Source of the DNA: Parvibaculum sp.
Lineage (GTDB): Bacteria; Pseudomonadota; Alphaproteobacteria; Parvibaculales; Parvibaculaceae
NCBI GenBank assembly: GCA_019635975.1
Contig: JAHBYM010000017.1
Location: 1 to 33,301 of the forward strand
Length of the DNA stretch: 33,301 nt
Reading direction: 5' to 3'
The position numbers were made by a program, and so were the translations under genes. The notes beneath the pieces are model-generated. The model was not told the DNA's origin and did not search any database. It was given only the letters and a program-made list of their open reading frames with translations. Of this stretch, positions 9,085-16,817 are shown one piece after another; position 1 is the first letter of the stretch; every line of letters starts with the position of its first letter.

Positions 9085-9224
9085 CGGAGTTCCTTTCTCT
9101 GCCGCTATCGAGGGCAAATGGGTTCATGAGGTGACATGCGCCAACGAGTGACGGCGCCTCAACGCACATTGCTGTTCCCTTCCGCAGCGCGGTAGTGCCA
9201 TAGTCGGGCAAGCTGTGTCGCCAG
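9085..9224. promoter_or_regulatory. divergent promoter region, isochorismatase-like gene / LysR
   Basis: A 140-nt gap between two divergent starts, the normal place for a LysR-type operator. It holds short dyads around TCATGA (9124-9129), but I could not fix a convincing T-N11-A box or -10/-35 pair. Confidence 0.5.
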
Positions 9225-10133
9225 ATGAGGAACACAGAGTTGGACATCGAAGATCTGCAGACATTCGTCGCCGTGGCCGATGCCGGGGGCATATCGGCCG
9301 CCGCACGCCGCCTCGGCGTCTCCAAGTCGATCGTGAGCCGGCGGCTTTTCCGGGTCGAAGCGGAACTTGGCATCCAGCTTCTCGCGCGCACGACCCGCGG
9401 TGCCGCGCTCACAGAGGCGGGGCTCACCTTCAGGGACCATGCGGCCCGGGCCACCGCCGAGATCGATACGGCGCGGGATACGCTCCTCCCGGAAGGTGCG
9501 CTGTCCGGCCGGCTGAGGGTCGCCATACCGCTTTCTCTCGGGCCCACACACTTCGCACCCGTGCTGGCGGAGCTAGCGCATTGCCACCCGCAACTCCAGA
9601 TCCACACATCCTACAGCGATCGTTTCGTCGACCTGATCGCCGAAGGCTTCGACTGCGCGATCCGCGTCGGTTATCTCCAGGATTCCAATCTTGTCGCAAA
9701 GCGCGTCGGGCCAATCTATGGAAAGCTCGTTGCAAGCCCCGATTACATCAAGGCGCATGGCGCACCCGACAAACTGGAGCAGATCGCCGACCATCAGGCG
9801 CTCATGCAGGGCATGGAGACCTGGCAGTTCATGGATGGCGACAGGATCGTCACGGTTCAGCCGCAAGGCAGGTTCAAGGCCGACAATGCCACGGTGCTGG
9901 CCGCCGCTGCAGCCGCGGGGCTGGGCATCGCCTGGCTCCCGGATTGCGTCACACATGAATATGTGGCGTCCGGCGCGCTCGTTGCGGTGATGACGCAGCA
10001 TCCCGTGCCTTCGGCAGGCACCTATGTCGTCAGGCCGCCGGGGCAGCACTCCTCACGGAAAGTCCGCGTCCTCACCGAAATGCTGATCGCGTACTTCGCA
10101 AACAATCCCGACGTCTGGGGCCGGGACAGCTAG
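9225..10133 (+). CDS. LysR-family transcriptional regulator
   Basis: The 302-residue protein has the standard LysR build: an N-terminal winged helix-turn-helix (LDIEDLQTFVAVADAGGISA, then AARRLGVSKSIVSRRL) and a periplasmic-binding-protein-like effector domain from about residue 95, with the usual hinge (SGRLRVAIP) and a DCAIRVG stretch typical of the CrgA/DsdC-like subgroup. It is divergent from the isochorismatase-like gene and probably controls that operon, and perhaps pirin 166 nt downstream. The ATG at 9225 has no strong ribosome site; a TTG at 9240 is an alternative that would drop five residues. The effector cannot be read from sequence. Confidence 0.92.
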   Translation: MRNTELDIEDLQTFVAVADAGGISAAARRLGVSKSIVSRRLFRVEAELGIQLLARTTRGAALTEAGLTFRDHAARATAEIDTARDTLLPEGALSGRLRVAIPLSLGPTHFAPVLAELAHCHPQLQIHTSYSDRFVDLIAEGFDCAIRVGYLQDSNLVAKRVGPIYGKLVASPDYIKAHGAPDKLEQIADHQALMQGMETWQFMDGDRIVTVQPQGRFKADNATVLAAAAAAGLGIAWLPDCVTHEYVASGALVAVMTQHPVPSAGTYVVRPPGQHSSRKVRVLTEMLIAYFANNPDVWGRDS

Positions 10134-10299
10134 AGCCAGACCGAGAGCTACTCCCCGAGGATTTGGCTGTTCGACGTTCCGCTTCCCGCGACACAGCTTG
10201 ACGTATCCCGGGGCTAGTTGAGCGGACGGCTCCCCGCCAGTCTGGGCGCTCATACCGGCAGGGCCAATCCCTTCCGGAAGCCCAGAAAGGATGACGCGC

Positions 10300-11235
10300 A
10301 TGAGCTGGAACCCCGCCCTCGCCCCTGGTTGCCCCGATGAAGTGGGCGTCGACGCGATCGAAACGCTCATCGTCCCACGCGCACGCGACCTCGGCGGTTT
10401 CGAGGTTCGCCGCGCCCTGCCCGCGCCGAAGCGGCAGATGGTGGGCCCCTTCATCTTCTTCGACCAGGCCGGGCCGGCCGAGCTCCTGGCCGGACAAGGC
10501 ATTGACGTGCGGCCGCACCCGCATATCGGTCTCGGCACCGTCACTTATCTCTATCGCGGCGACTTCCATCATCGCGACAGCACCGGGGCCGACCAGATCA
10601 TCCGCCCGGGTGAGCTGAACTGGATGGTCGCCGGGCGCGGCGTCACCCATTCCGAGCGCACGTCGGAGGCCGCCCGAAAAGGCCCGAACGGCCTCTTCGG
10701 TATTCAAACCTGGCTGGCGCTGCCCGACCGATTTGAGGATGTGGCGCCGATATTCGAGCATCATGGCAAGGAGGCGCTGCCGGTGATCGAAGATAGCGGT
10801 GTTTCGATCCGTCTCATCCTTGGGACTGCCTATGGCGAAACGGGCCCCGCAAAGATGTTCTCTGAAACATTCTACGCCGACGCGCTGCTCGACGCCGGAA
10901 GCCGGTTGCCGATGCCGGACGATCACGAAGACCGGGGCATCTATATCGTCGAGGGGTCGGTCTCGATTGCCGGACAGGAATTCGAGGCGGGCCAGATGAT
11001 GGTCTTCCGTCCCGGCGACAGGATTACGGTCGCGGCCGGCGACAGAGGCGCACGGCTGATGATCCTCGGCGGCGCAACGCTCGAAGGCCCGCGCTATGTC
11101 TGGTGGAACTTCGTCGCCTCGTCGATGGAGCGCATCGAAGAGGCGAAAGCCGAATGGCGCGCCGCAGACTGGGGCAAAGGACGTTTCGATCTCCCGGTCG
11201 ACGACCGGGACGAGCACATCCCGCTGCCGGACTGA
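10300..11235 (+). CDS. pirin family protein
   Basis: The 311-residue protein is a two-cupin pirin. The N-terminal cupin carries the metal-binding set in RPHPHIGLGTVTYLYRG and GVTHSE (three His and one Glu). The C-terminal cupin is degenerate (IYIVEGSVSIAGQEF). Bacterial pirins are Fe(II) proteins acting as quercetinases or redox-dependent modulators of metabolic enzymes; which applies here is unknown. The ATG at 10300 has AGAAAGG nine bases upstream; the ATG at 10291 abuts that site and is less likely. Pirin genes often sit beside LysR regulators and isochorismatase-like hydrolases, and that neighbourhood is seen here. The 166-nt gap before it shows no clear signal. Confidence 0.9.
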   Translation: MSWNPALAPGCPDEVGVDAIETLIVPRARDLGGFEVRRALPAPKRQMVGPFIFFDQAGPAELLAGQGIDVRPHPHIGLGTVTYLYRGDFHHRDSTGADQIIRPGELNWMVAGRGVTHSERTSEAARKGPNGLFGIQTWLALPDRFEDVAPIFEHHGKEALPVIEDSGVSIRLILGTAYGETGPAKMFSETFYADALLDAGSRLPMPDDHEDRGIYIVEGSVSIAGQEFEAGQMMVFRPGDRITVAAGDRGARLMILGGATLEGPRYVWWNFVASSMERIEEAKAEWRAADWGKGRFDLPVDDRDEHIPLPD

Positions 11236-11336
11236 CCGGCGCCGACAAGCCTACTGCCCGGACGCGACCGATCGCGGAAGGCATGAACAAAGTCGGGACG
11301 GCCTGATTGCCGAAGGGCATGCAGACCAACTCCACT

Positions 11337-11535
11337 TCAGGCCCTGCACACGCAGCGCGTACGGCCCATCTAAGCTGTTGGGATAAAAGATAAGTCGCTC
11401 AAATCCATCATGGGCGCGATGGCGATCTTATTTGTATGTGTATTCAACAGCTTACCCGTATCTCGGGAGTATTCAAAGAGGCCTGTTCACGCTGTTCTAC
11501 CTCCTATTGTGTCTACAGCCACAGGAAAATTCCGC
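11337..11535 (+). repeat. dispersed intergenic element, copy 2 of 3
   Basis: Second copy of the element at 1085. The core 11371-11454 aligns without gaps to the other two. Its outer stem is perfect: TAAGCTGTTG (11371-11380) with CAACAGCTTA (11445-11454). Inner stems are 11388-11394 with 11427-11433 (7 pairs, one G-U) and CCATC 11405-11409 with GATGG 11418-11422. CCCG/CGGG just after the core may form another short hairpin. The frame from the conserved ATG at 11410 runs 82 codons to 11656 here, but similarity to the other copies ends near 11535. The gap 11236-11768 also contains the hairpin at 11596. Confidence 0.8.
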
Positions 11536-11583
11536 GAGCATAGGGACATGATGACATGGGCGCTTGGTGCGGAACCCTGCACC

Positions 11584-11635
11584 GATCGAAAGGTGCCTGA
11601 CCTCGGTGTGGAAGACACCGAGGTCAGGATCGAAA
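11584..11635. other. perfect 14-bp inverted repeat flanked by direct repeats
   Basis: CCTGACCTCGGTGT (11596-11609) and its exact complement (11615-11628) enclose a 5-nt loop GGAAG. GATCGAAA occurs on both sides (11584-11591 and 11628-11635). No T-run follows on either strand, so a simple intrinsic terminator is unlikely. It lies about 135 nt before the start of a response regulator gene and could be an operator, an mRNA leader hairpin or a remnant of a mobile element. Confidence 0.75.
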
Positions 11636-11768
11636 TCGGTGGTTTTCGGTCGTTTTGAGGCCCCCGGCTTCCGCTGGACCCGTCCGCGCGCGCGTCCTAA
11701 AATCAATTGCGGACATTAGTCGTCCCGGTGCGGCAGACCGTTCCGGGAGTGGGTGGGGGTACATTCCG

Positions 11769-12152
11769 ATGACCGGGGCGGAAGGCAGCGCGCGCCTCTG
11801 CGTGCTTCTGGTCGAAGATGACAGAACGGTCAGCATGGTTGTAAGCGAGATGCTTGCAACGCTCGGACACGACGTCATCAACGTAGAGAGCGGTCTGGAA
11901 GCGCTGGATTGCCTGAAGAGCCCGGCGACGGTCGATCTTGTCCTCACCGACATGGTGATGCCGGGCGGCCTGTCGGGCGACGAACTTATTCCGATGATTG
12001 AGGAAGTCCGCCCGGGCACGCGGCGGATCGTCATGTCAGGTTACATTCCCGCCGAGCGGCGCGACAACCTGGCGCGGCAATCCGACATCGTGTTGCTGCC
12101 CAAGCCGTTCACGATGGCGCAGCTCAAGAAGGCATTGAAAGACGCGCACTAA
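11769..12152 (+). CDS. single-domain response regulator (receiver only)
   Basis: A 127-residue CheY-like protein with no output domain. The acidic pocket is EDD (16-18), the phosphoryl acceptor is Asp61 in LVLTDMVMPGG, and Lys112 in PKPF completes the site. The sequence around the acceptor (TDMVMPGGLSGDE) is close to that of the receiver ending the hybrid kinase at 17111-19654 (TDVVMPGGMNG), so the two may be related or share a kinase. The ATG at 11769 follows a G-rich stretch (GGGGG nine bases upstream); the frame stays open upstream to 11655, but the receiver fold starts after 11769. It converges on the next regulator with only 3 nt between stops. Confidence 0.87.
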   Translation: MTGAEGSARLCVLLVEDDRTVSMVVSEMLATLGHDVINVESGLEALDCLKSPATVDLVLTDMVMPGGLSGDELIPMIEEVRPGTRRIVMSGYIPAERRDNLARQSDIVLLPKPFTMAQLKKALKDAH

Positions 12153-12155
12153 TTC

Positions 12156-12524
12156 TCAGGCCGCAAGACAACGGTCGATCCTTGTACGCAATTCCCGGAT
12201 GGTGAACGGCTTGACGAGTGCGTCGTCGGCGCCGAGCGCCTTGGCAACGTCGAGGTAGAACGAGACGCCGCAGCGCTGCCAGCCCGACATCGCGATGACC
12301 GGAATGTTCGGCGCCGCCCGCTTGATCTCGCGGATAAGGCCGATTCCGTCGAGTTCCGGCATTACGAGGTCGGTAAGAACAAGCGACACAGGCACCATGC
12401 TGAACTTGCGCAGCCCGTCCTTGCCGTCTGCCGCACCGATCGCGCGAAAACCCTGCGCCGCAAGCGCGACACACAATGTTTCGCGCAACGCGTCTTCGTC
12501 GTCGATCACCAGTACGGAATGCAT
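12156..12524 (-). CDS. single-domain response regulator (receiver only)
   Basis: A 122-residue receiver: IDDED at the N-terminus, acceptor Asp52 in LVLTDLVMPELDG, Ser/Thr position in AMSG, and Lys105 in VKPF. No output domain, so it passes a phosphoryl group on or acts by protein contact. Start choice: the ATG at 12524 gives the normal receiver N-terminus (MHSVLVIDDE); a GTG at 12542 with GAGG eight bases upstream would add six residues and leave a 10-nt gap to the preceding stop. It is the last gene of a three-gene minus-strand operon: receiver, LytM-like protein, receiver. Confidence 0.87.
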   Translation of the reverse strand: MHSVLVIDDEDALRETLCVALAAQGFRAIGAADGKDGLRKFSMVPVSLVLTDLVMPELDGIGLIREIKRAAPNIPVIAMSGWQRCGVSFYLDVAKALGADDALVKPFTIRELRTRIDRCLAA

Positions 12525-12552
12525 TTCGCGAAAACCTTCCACGTTGGCTACC

Positions 12553-13314
12553 TCATGACAGGGCTGCGAGCCAGGTCAGCGGATCAGTGCTGCCATTTGC
12601 CGATTTCACTTCGAGATAGAGAACCACCCCTTCACCGGGCCTGAATGCCTCGCGCAACGCCTCGGCATTTTGTCGCGGCGAATGTCCGAGCGGCGTACCC
12701 TTCTTCACGCGTTCGCCTCGTGCGACATGCAATTTTGAAAAACCCGCGACGACCAGATAGTCGCCTGCGCCGCGCTTCACGATGACCGTATTTCCGTATC
12801 CGGCGAACGGGCTGGCAAACACGATTTCACCGTCCAGCGGGCTGTGAATCAGGCATCCGGCCGGCACCGCAACGGCAACACCGGTTTTCCGGCTTGCGCC
12901 GCCGGCCGCATAGTAAAGTCCCGCTGCCTTCAGACGATCCCTGTCCTGCAACAGAAAATCCGGCGGCTGGACACAGGCGCGCGCCGGCCGAGCCAGTGGA
13001 ATTCCCGCCCTGCCCGATTCCGAACGCATCACTTCTTCGGGCGCCGGCCTCACGGGCGCAGCCATGGGTTTCGTGCCGTGCTCGCCGGAATCTGTCCGGC
13101 GCATATCGGTCCGGCGCACAACCGCTGCCGCCGCAACCTGAAAGTCGGCGCATAGATCACTCATGCCCGCCGCCGGCGCGCCGGCGCGAAGGCAGTTGGC
13201 GAGATTGACGCCACCATCGGCCGTGCCGGCGGTTTGAGCCGTTGTCCGGCCCGTCATCGCCGCTCCGGCCGCGGCGACCAGCGCGGCGACGACAATCGCC
13301 CGCAGCGGCTTCAT
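12553..13314 (-). CDS. periplasmic LytM/M23-like protein with lost metal ligands
   Basis: The 253-residue protein starts with a signal peptide (MKPLRAIVVAALVAAAGAA, cleavage near TTAQTAG). A low-complexity linker follows, then a C-terminal M23/LytM fold (about 145-250): GCLIHSPLDGEIVFASPF, GYGNTVIVKRG, and RGERVKKGTPLGH. Active M23 peptidases bind zinc through HxxxD and HxH. Here those positions read SPLDG, VVAGFS and VLYLEV, with no histidines, so it should not cut peptidoglycan. Degenerate LytM proteins such as EnvC and NlpD activate amidases in cell separation, and a similar regulatory role is inferred. Its ATG overlaps the TGA of the upstream receiver gene (ATGA), which implies translational coupling. 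Confidence 0.8.
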   Translation of the reverse strand: MKPLRAIVVAALVAAAGAAMTGRTTAQTAGTADGGVNLANCLRAGAPAAGMSDLCADFQVAAAAVVRRTDMRRTDSGEHGTKPMAAPVRPAPEEVMRSESGRAGIPLARPARACVQPPDFLLQDRDRLKAAGLYYAAGGASRKTGVAVAVPAGCLIHSPLDGEIVFASPFAGYGNTVIVKRGAGDYLVVAGFSKLHVARGERVKKGTPLGHSPRQNAEALREAFRPGEGVVLYLEVKSANGSTDPLTWLAALS

Positions 13315-13721
13315 GAGGCGATCTTCCGCCGGTCGGCTTCGGAATTGTGAACGGTATTCATAACGCGGATTAAGGCGGTCGCCAGATCGAGCCGCGTGAA
13401 GGGCTTGTTCACGGTTACAAGCGCACCGAGCATTTCAGCGCTTTTCAGTCCGTTGAAGTCGGGCAGCAGAACGCTGCCACCGGAGACGGCAATGATCGGT
13501 GTTCCAGGCGCATATTTTCGCGCCGCACGCACCACTTCGATACCGTCGCAGTCGGGCATGAAAATGTCGGTTATGACGAGGTCCCACCGAAAGCTTTGCA
13601 AGGCATTGATTGCGGCGGTGCCTTCGCGCACCGCCAGCACGTCGCAGCCGGATTCCTTTAGGAACTCACAGATGATTTGCCGAACGTCGTCGTTATCGTC
13701 GGCCACCAGAACAGAATACAT
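13311..13721 (-). CDS. single-domain response regulator (receiver only)
   Basis: A 136-residue receiver with ADDNDD at residues 7-12, acceptor Asp52 in LVITDIFMPDCDG, and Lys106 in VNKPF. A short polar tail of about 20 residues follows the fold; no output domain is seen. The ATG at 13721 has GGAG six bases upstream. It is the first gene of the operon and overlaps the LytM-like gene by 4 nt. It is divergent from the CHASE3-like/kinase pair, with a 244-nt shared promoter region, so both transcription units may respond to the same cue. Confidence 0.88.
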   Translation of the reverse strand: MYSVLVADDNDDVRQIICEFLKESGCDVLAVREGTAAINALQSFRWDLVITDIFMPDCDGIEVVRAARKYAPGTPIIAVSGGSVLLPDFNGLKSAEMLGALVTVNKPFTRLDLATALIRVMNTVHNSEADRRKIAS

Positions 13722-13965
13722 CTACATCTCCGTTCGCGTTGCCGCACCCCGCAGCAGGAATATAGCGAACGAAGTATTGACGGATCATCTGCGATTCGGT
13801 TGGTGGCAACCACGCATCGGTATAGGTGCACTGTACGTTCGTATGCATACTTCTTCGACATCGCGGATTCAGTGGCTGTTTACCGGTGTGACCGCTTGAT
13901 GTCCGCGACGAACGCCATGCCGGCGATCGGGGGTAGGCAACGGTCGAACAAGCAGGATGACGACG
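13722..13965. promoter_or_regulatory. divergent promoter region of the two signalling operons
   Basis: A 244-nt gap between divergent starts. It contains the 10-bp palindrome GTATGCATAC (13841-13850) with CGTTC just before it, and a related GAACGAAGTAT at 13763-13773. These are candidate regulator sites; no promoter hexamers can be assigned with confidence. Confidence 0.45.
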
Positions 13966-14955
13966 ATGGACTACGAAATATCTCCAGACAGTGCCTGGCC
14001 CGCGGACGTCGAACAAACAAAGGAACGCGGCCGGGAACTCCCCTCGCTGCTCGTCCTCGGACTGGTCACGCTTGCAATCGTGACGATCGGCGTGATGACG
14101 CTGTCGGTTGCGAGCGCTCCCTTCACCGATCTCTTGCCGATAACGCGGGCGTCAGCATCGGTCGCGCCCCACGCCGCGCCGGCTGCCGGGACGCGGGCGC
14201 AGGAACATCGGGCGACCTTCGACGTGCCCCCGGGTTATGCCATAGCGATCGTCTCCGAGGCGACGCTGACGGGCCTGCGGAGCTACATGCTGACCGGCGA
14301 CGATGAATTCCGGGCCGGCTGGACGAAAACCGCCACCCAACTGCGTGACGAAATGAACAGGCTTCGCGATGCGTCCACTGGCTGGTCCGACGGAAGGCGC
14401 CTACGTCATCTCGTCCAGTTCGAAAAGCAGGTCTCCGGGATGCTCGATGAGCAGGACGTCATTGTTTCACTCGTCGGCAGCCCCAACAGGTTTCCCGGTG
14501 TGCGCCTTTATAACGAGGATGTGGCGCCGCAACTTGCCCAAACGGAAGAGCTTTGCGCTGCGTTGCTCGCCACGCTGCTCGAACGCCCGACCGAGAAGAA
14601 CGCGGCGACGATCGACGCACTGGCGCGTCTGCGTGCCGCGCTTCGCCAGGTCTCTGAAGGCCTGACCGGTTTCGTCCAACTCGGTACATCCATCGTCCGT
14701 GAAGACATGGCGGGCCGTGTGGTCGAGATGGAAGAGATTGCCACCGTGCTCAGCGGCGAGCTGCGCCACCTGCCGCCCGTCGACGCGGACGCGGTGCGTC
14801 AGCTTCACGCGGCGGTCGGTGCAATGACCGGTCCGCTCGACAAGATCATGGCACTTCGCGCGGCGCCTCAATGGGACTACGCTCGGTTCGTCTTCGATGA
14901 GAAAGTTTTGCCGAGGTATCGCGACGTTCTGGCAGAATTGAAGCAGCTTGACTGA
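13966..14955 (+). CDS. single-pass membrane protein with CHASE3-like sensor domain and no output domain
   Basis: The 329-residue protein has one clear membrane helix (about residues 27-50, LLVLGLVTLAIVTIGVMTL). The rest is helical, with the CHASE3-like signature TLTGLRSYMLTGDDEFRAGW. CHASE3 domains are extracytoplasmic four-helix sensors normally flanked by two membrane helices and joined to a kinase or cyclase. Here no second membrane helix and no output domain follow, so it would be anchored with its bulk in the periplasm. The next gene, 43 nt downstream, is a kinase lacking any sensor domain, so a split receptor is a natural hypothesis. Start: the ATG at 13966 has AGCAGG nine bases upstream; the ATG at 13957 abuts that site. 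Confidence 0.75.
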   Translation: MDYEISPDSAWPADVEQTKERGRELPSLLVLGLVTLAIVTIGVMTLSVASAPFTDLLPITRASASVAPHAAPAAGTRAQEHRATFDVPPGYAIAIVSEATLTGLRSYMLTGDDEFRAGWTKTATQLRDEMNRLRDASTGWSDGRRLRHLVQFEKQVSGMLDEQDVIVSLVGSPNRFPGVRLYNEDVAPQLAQTEELCAALLATLLERPTEKNAATIDALARLRAALRQVSEGLTGFVQLGTSIVREDMAGRVVEMEEIATVLSGELRHLPPVDADAVRQLHAAVGAMTGPLDKIMALRAAPQWDYARFVFDEKVLPRYRDVLAELKQLD

Positions 14956-14998
14956 TCCCGCCGGCGATTTCACCGGCAAGCACACGACAGGAAGTCTC

Positions 14999-16141
14999 AT
15001 GGACGGCGATCCGAACGGCTCTCTCGATTTCACGCGCCGGTTTGCACGCTCGCTCGCGCACGACGCGAACAACCTGACAGGCGCGATCCTCGTTCTGTCG
15101 GAACTGCTGTTGATGGCGGATGCGAAAACGCCCGGCCGCGTCACCGATCTGGCAAGAAAGATCCACAAGGCATGCTGGCAACTTCAAATCAGGATCAACC
15201 AGCCCGTGGCGCTGGACCATCTGGCCTTGGCCGGCCGGGGACGGGTCGAAGCGGCAAAGCTGCAGGAAATGGCGCAGAATCTCCTCCCTTCCCTAATGCC
15301 TAAAAAAGTATCGGCTCACATCGAAACGTCGGCGGGCGATCTGACTGTGGCCGGAACGGAACTTCTTTTGGCAATCGTGATGTTCAATCTGCTGCGCAAC
15401 GCCGCCACCGCGGTCGGCGATGCTGGCGGCGAAGTTGTACTGCATCTCGCGGCTCATGACGGCAAGCCCGCGTATGACGGCGAACTTCTCCTCCAGCGTG
15501 GCGCGTTCGAGCCGGGCCGCCGCTATCTACGGTTGTCGGTCGAAGACAGCGGCGCTGGTTTTGCGTTCGAGACGGTCGCGGCGTCGTTTTTGCCGTTCTA
15601 CACATCGGACAAATCCGGCCGGAAGCTCGGCCTCGGGCTTTATTTTGTCGACACGCTGGTCGACGGGCTTGGCGGCGTTCTCGCGGTTCGGCGCGGGGCG
15701 CGGACGGGGGTCGACGTCTTTCTGCCCGTCGCGGGACCACGGGAGAGCGGCGGCGATGCGCCTGAGGGCGACGCCGTGCCGGCGCTTCGTCATATCGCGC
15801 TTGTCACGGCCGACAGTGCGTGGGCCGGGCGCTTCACGGCGCTGGCCGTGCCGATGGGGGCACAGGTCGCCATATTCGGCGATCCGTCCGGCGTCGTTCT
15901 GGCGGATGAAGACGAAAGCCGCTATTCGGCGATTATCATGGCCGGCGCGCAATCGCTGAGCAGCGCCTTGATCGAACAGGCACAGCAGATGCGGCTGCCG
16001 TGCCTTGCGGTCGTCGCTATCGACGAGCCTGACGTCGCGGAGCGCATCGGAGACCTTCGGCCGGTGAACCTTTTGTCGCCGTCGGATGGTTCGGCCGCCG
16101 AAGCGCTGCACCGCCTGCTCGCTCACGGCGCCATGCAGTAG
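14999..16141 (+). CDS. soluble histidine kinase with degenerate receiver-like C-terminus
   Basis: The 380-residue protein begins almost directly with the dimerisation domain: His21 in RSLAHDANNLTGAILVLSE. An ATPase domain follows with N-box FNLLRNAATAV (129-139), G1 VEDSGAGF and G2 KLGLGLYF. No membrane segment or sensor domain is present. Residues about 265-380 look like a receiver fold (ALVTADSAWAGRF, SRYSAIIMAGAQ) but lack the acceptor aspartate and acidic pocket, so this part is probably a pseudo-receiver for contacts. The ATG at 14999 has AGGA six bases upstream, 43 nt after the CHASE3-like gene, so the pair is one transcription unit. Its phosphorylation partners may be the receiver-only proteins nearby. 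Confidence 0.8.
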   Translation: MDGDPNGSLDFTRRFARSLAHDANNLTGAILVLSELLLMADAKTPGRVTDLARKIHKACWQLQIRINQPVALDHLALAGRGRVEAAKLQEMAQNLLPSLMPKKVSAHIETSAGDLTVAGTELLLAIVMFNLLRNAATAVGDAGGEVVLHLAAHDGKPAYDGELLLQRGAFEPGRRYLRLSVEDSGAGFAFETVAASFLPFYTSDKSGRKLGLGLYFVDTLVDGLGGVLAVRRGARTGVDVFLPVAGPRESGGDAPEGDAVPALRHIALVTADSAWAGRFTALAVPMGAQVAIFGDPSGVVLADEDESRYSAIIMAGAQSLSSALIEQAQQMRLPCLAVVAIDEPDVAERIGDLRPVNLLSPSDGSAAEALHRLLAHGAMQ

Positions 16142-16143
16142 TG

Positions 16144-16167
16144 ATACGCCTTCAGTTTCCGGCGTAT
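16144..16167. terminator. hairpin between convergent kinase and NarL-type genes
   Basis: ATACGCC (16144-16150) pairs exactly with GGCGTAT (16161-16167) over a 10-nt loop. It sits between two convergent genes and overlaps the stop region of the minus-strand one. No U-tract follows, so a two-way terminator is only a possibility. Confidence 0.35.
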
Positions 16168-16817
16168 TGATCGACAATTCCCGCCGCGAGCGCCAGCGAT
16201 ACCGCCTGAACGCGGTTGCGGACGTTCAATTTTCCGAAAATGCGGCTCGTATGCATCTTGATCGTCACTTCCTGCAGGCCGAGTTGCCGGGCGATCTCCT
16301 TGTTGGTCATGCCCGAGGCAAGGTGCCGCAGAATTTCCGTCTCCCGGCTCGTAAGGGCGGGATGCTGCTTGTTTGCGGCGCTGCTTCGCTCTTTCTCCGG
16401 CCGGCGCTCATCCGCCCGGCTGTTTCGTGTCGGCATATAGGTGCCGCCATTCAGAACCACCGAAATGGCGCTGATGATCGCTTTTCCGCTCATGGATTTC
16501 GGCACAAACCCCTGCACGCCGGCGGCCATCGCTTCCTGTATCTCGATGTTGTCGATGAAGCCCGACAGGATCACCATCGGGATTGAGGGAAAGCGCTCGC
16601 GAATATCGACGACCGAGGCGAGGCCGTTCATGCCGGGCATGTCCCAGTCGAGAATGAGAATATCTGCGTTGCCTGCGTTCAGCTCCTGCAACGCCTCGTC
16701 CAGCGTTTCGACGCATGTACATTGTGCGTCTTCGAGCGCCGCGCCGATCTGGTCCGCGATCGCTTCGGAAAAAAGCGGATGATCGTCCGCCACCAACACT
16801 CTTAGCCGCTGAGCCAC
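16152..16817 (-). CDS. NarL/FixJ-type response regulator with LuxR DNA-binding domain
   Basis: The 221-residue protein has an N-terminal receiver (DDHPLF, acceptor Asp57 in LILDWDMPGMNG, Lys107 in VPKS). After a charged linker comes a LuxR-type helix-turn-helix from about residue 150 (ALTSRETEILRHLASGMTNK, then EVTIKMHTSRIFGKLNVRNR). It should bind DNA as a dimer once phosphorylated. The start is a GTG at 16817 with GGAGG a few bases upstream. It is divergent from the PAS hybrid kinase (293-nt gap), which makes that kinase its most likely partner. It is the only member of this island with a DNA-binding output, so it may be the final step for several of the receivers here. Confidence 0.92.
   Translation of the reverse strand: MAQRLRVLVADDHPLFSEAIADQIGAALEDAQCTCVETLDEALQELNAGNADILILDWDMPGMNGLASVVDIRERFPSIPMVILSGFIDNIEIQEAMAAGVQGFVPKSMSGKAIISAISVVLNGGTYMPTRNSRADERRPEKERSSAANKQHPALTSRETEILRHLASGMTNKEIARQLGLQEVTIKMHTSRIFGKLNVRNRVQAVSLALAAGIVDQYAGN

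Noticed and set aside
10072..11217. 381-codon minus-strand frame opposite pirin
   Set aside because: The plus strand encodes a full pirin with its metal-binding motif.
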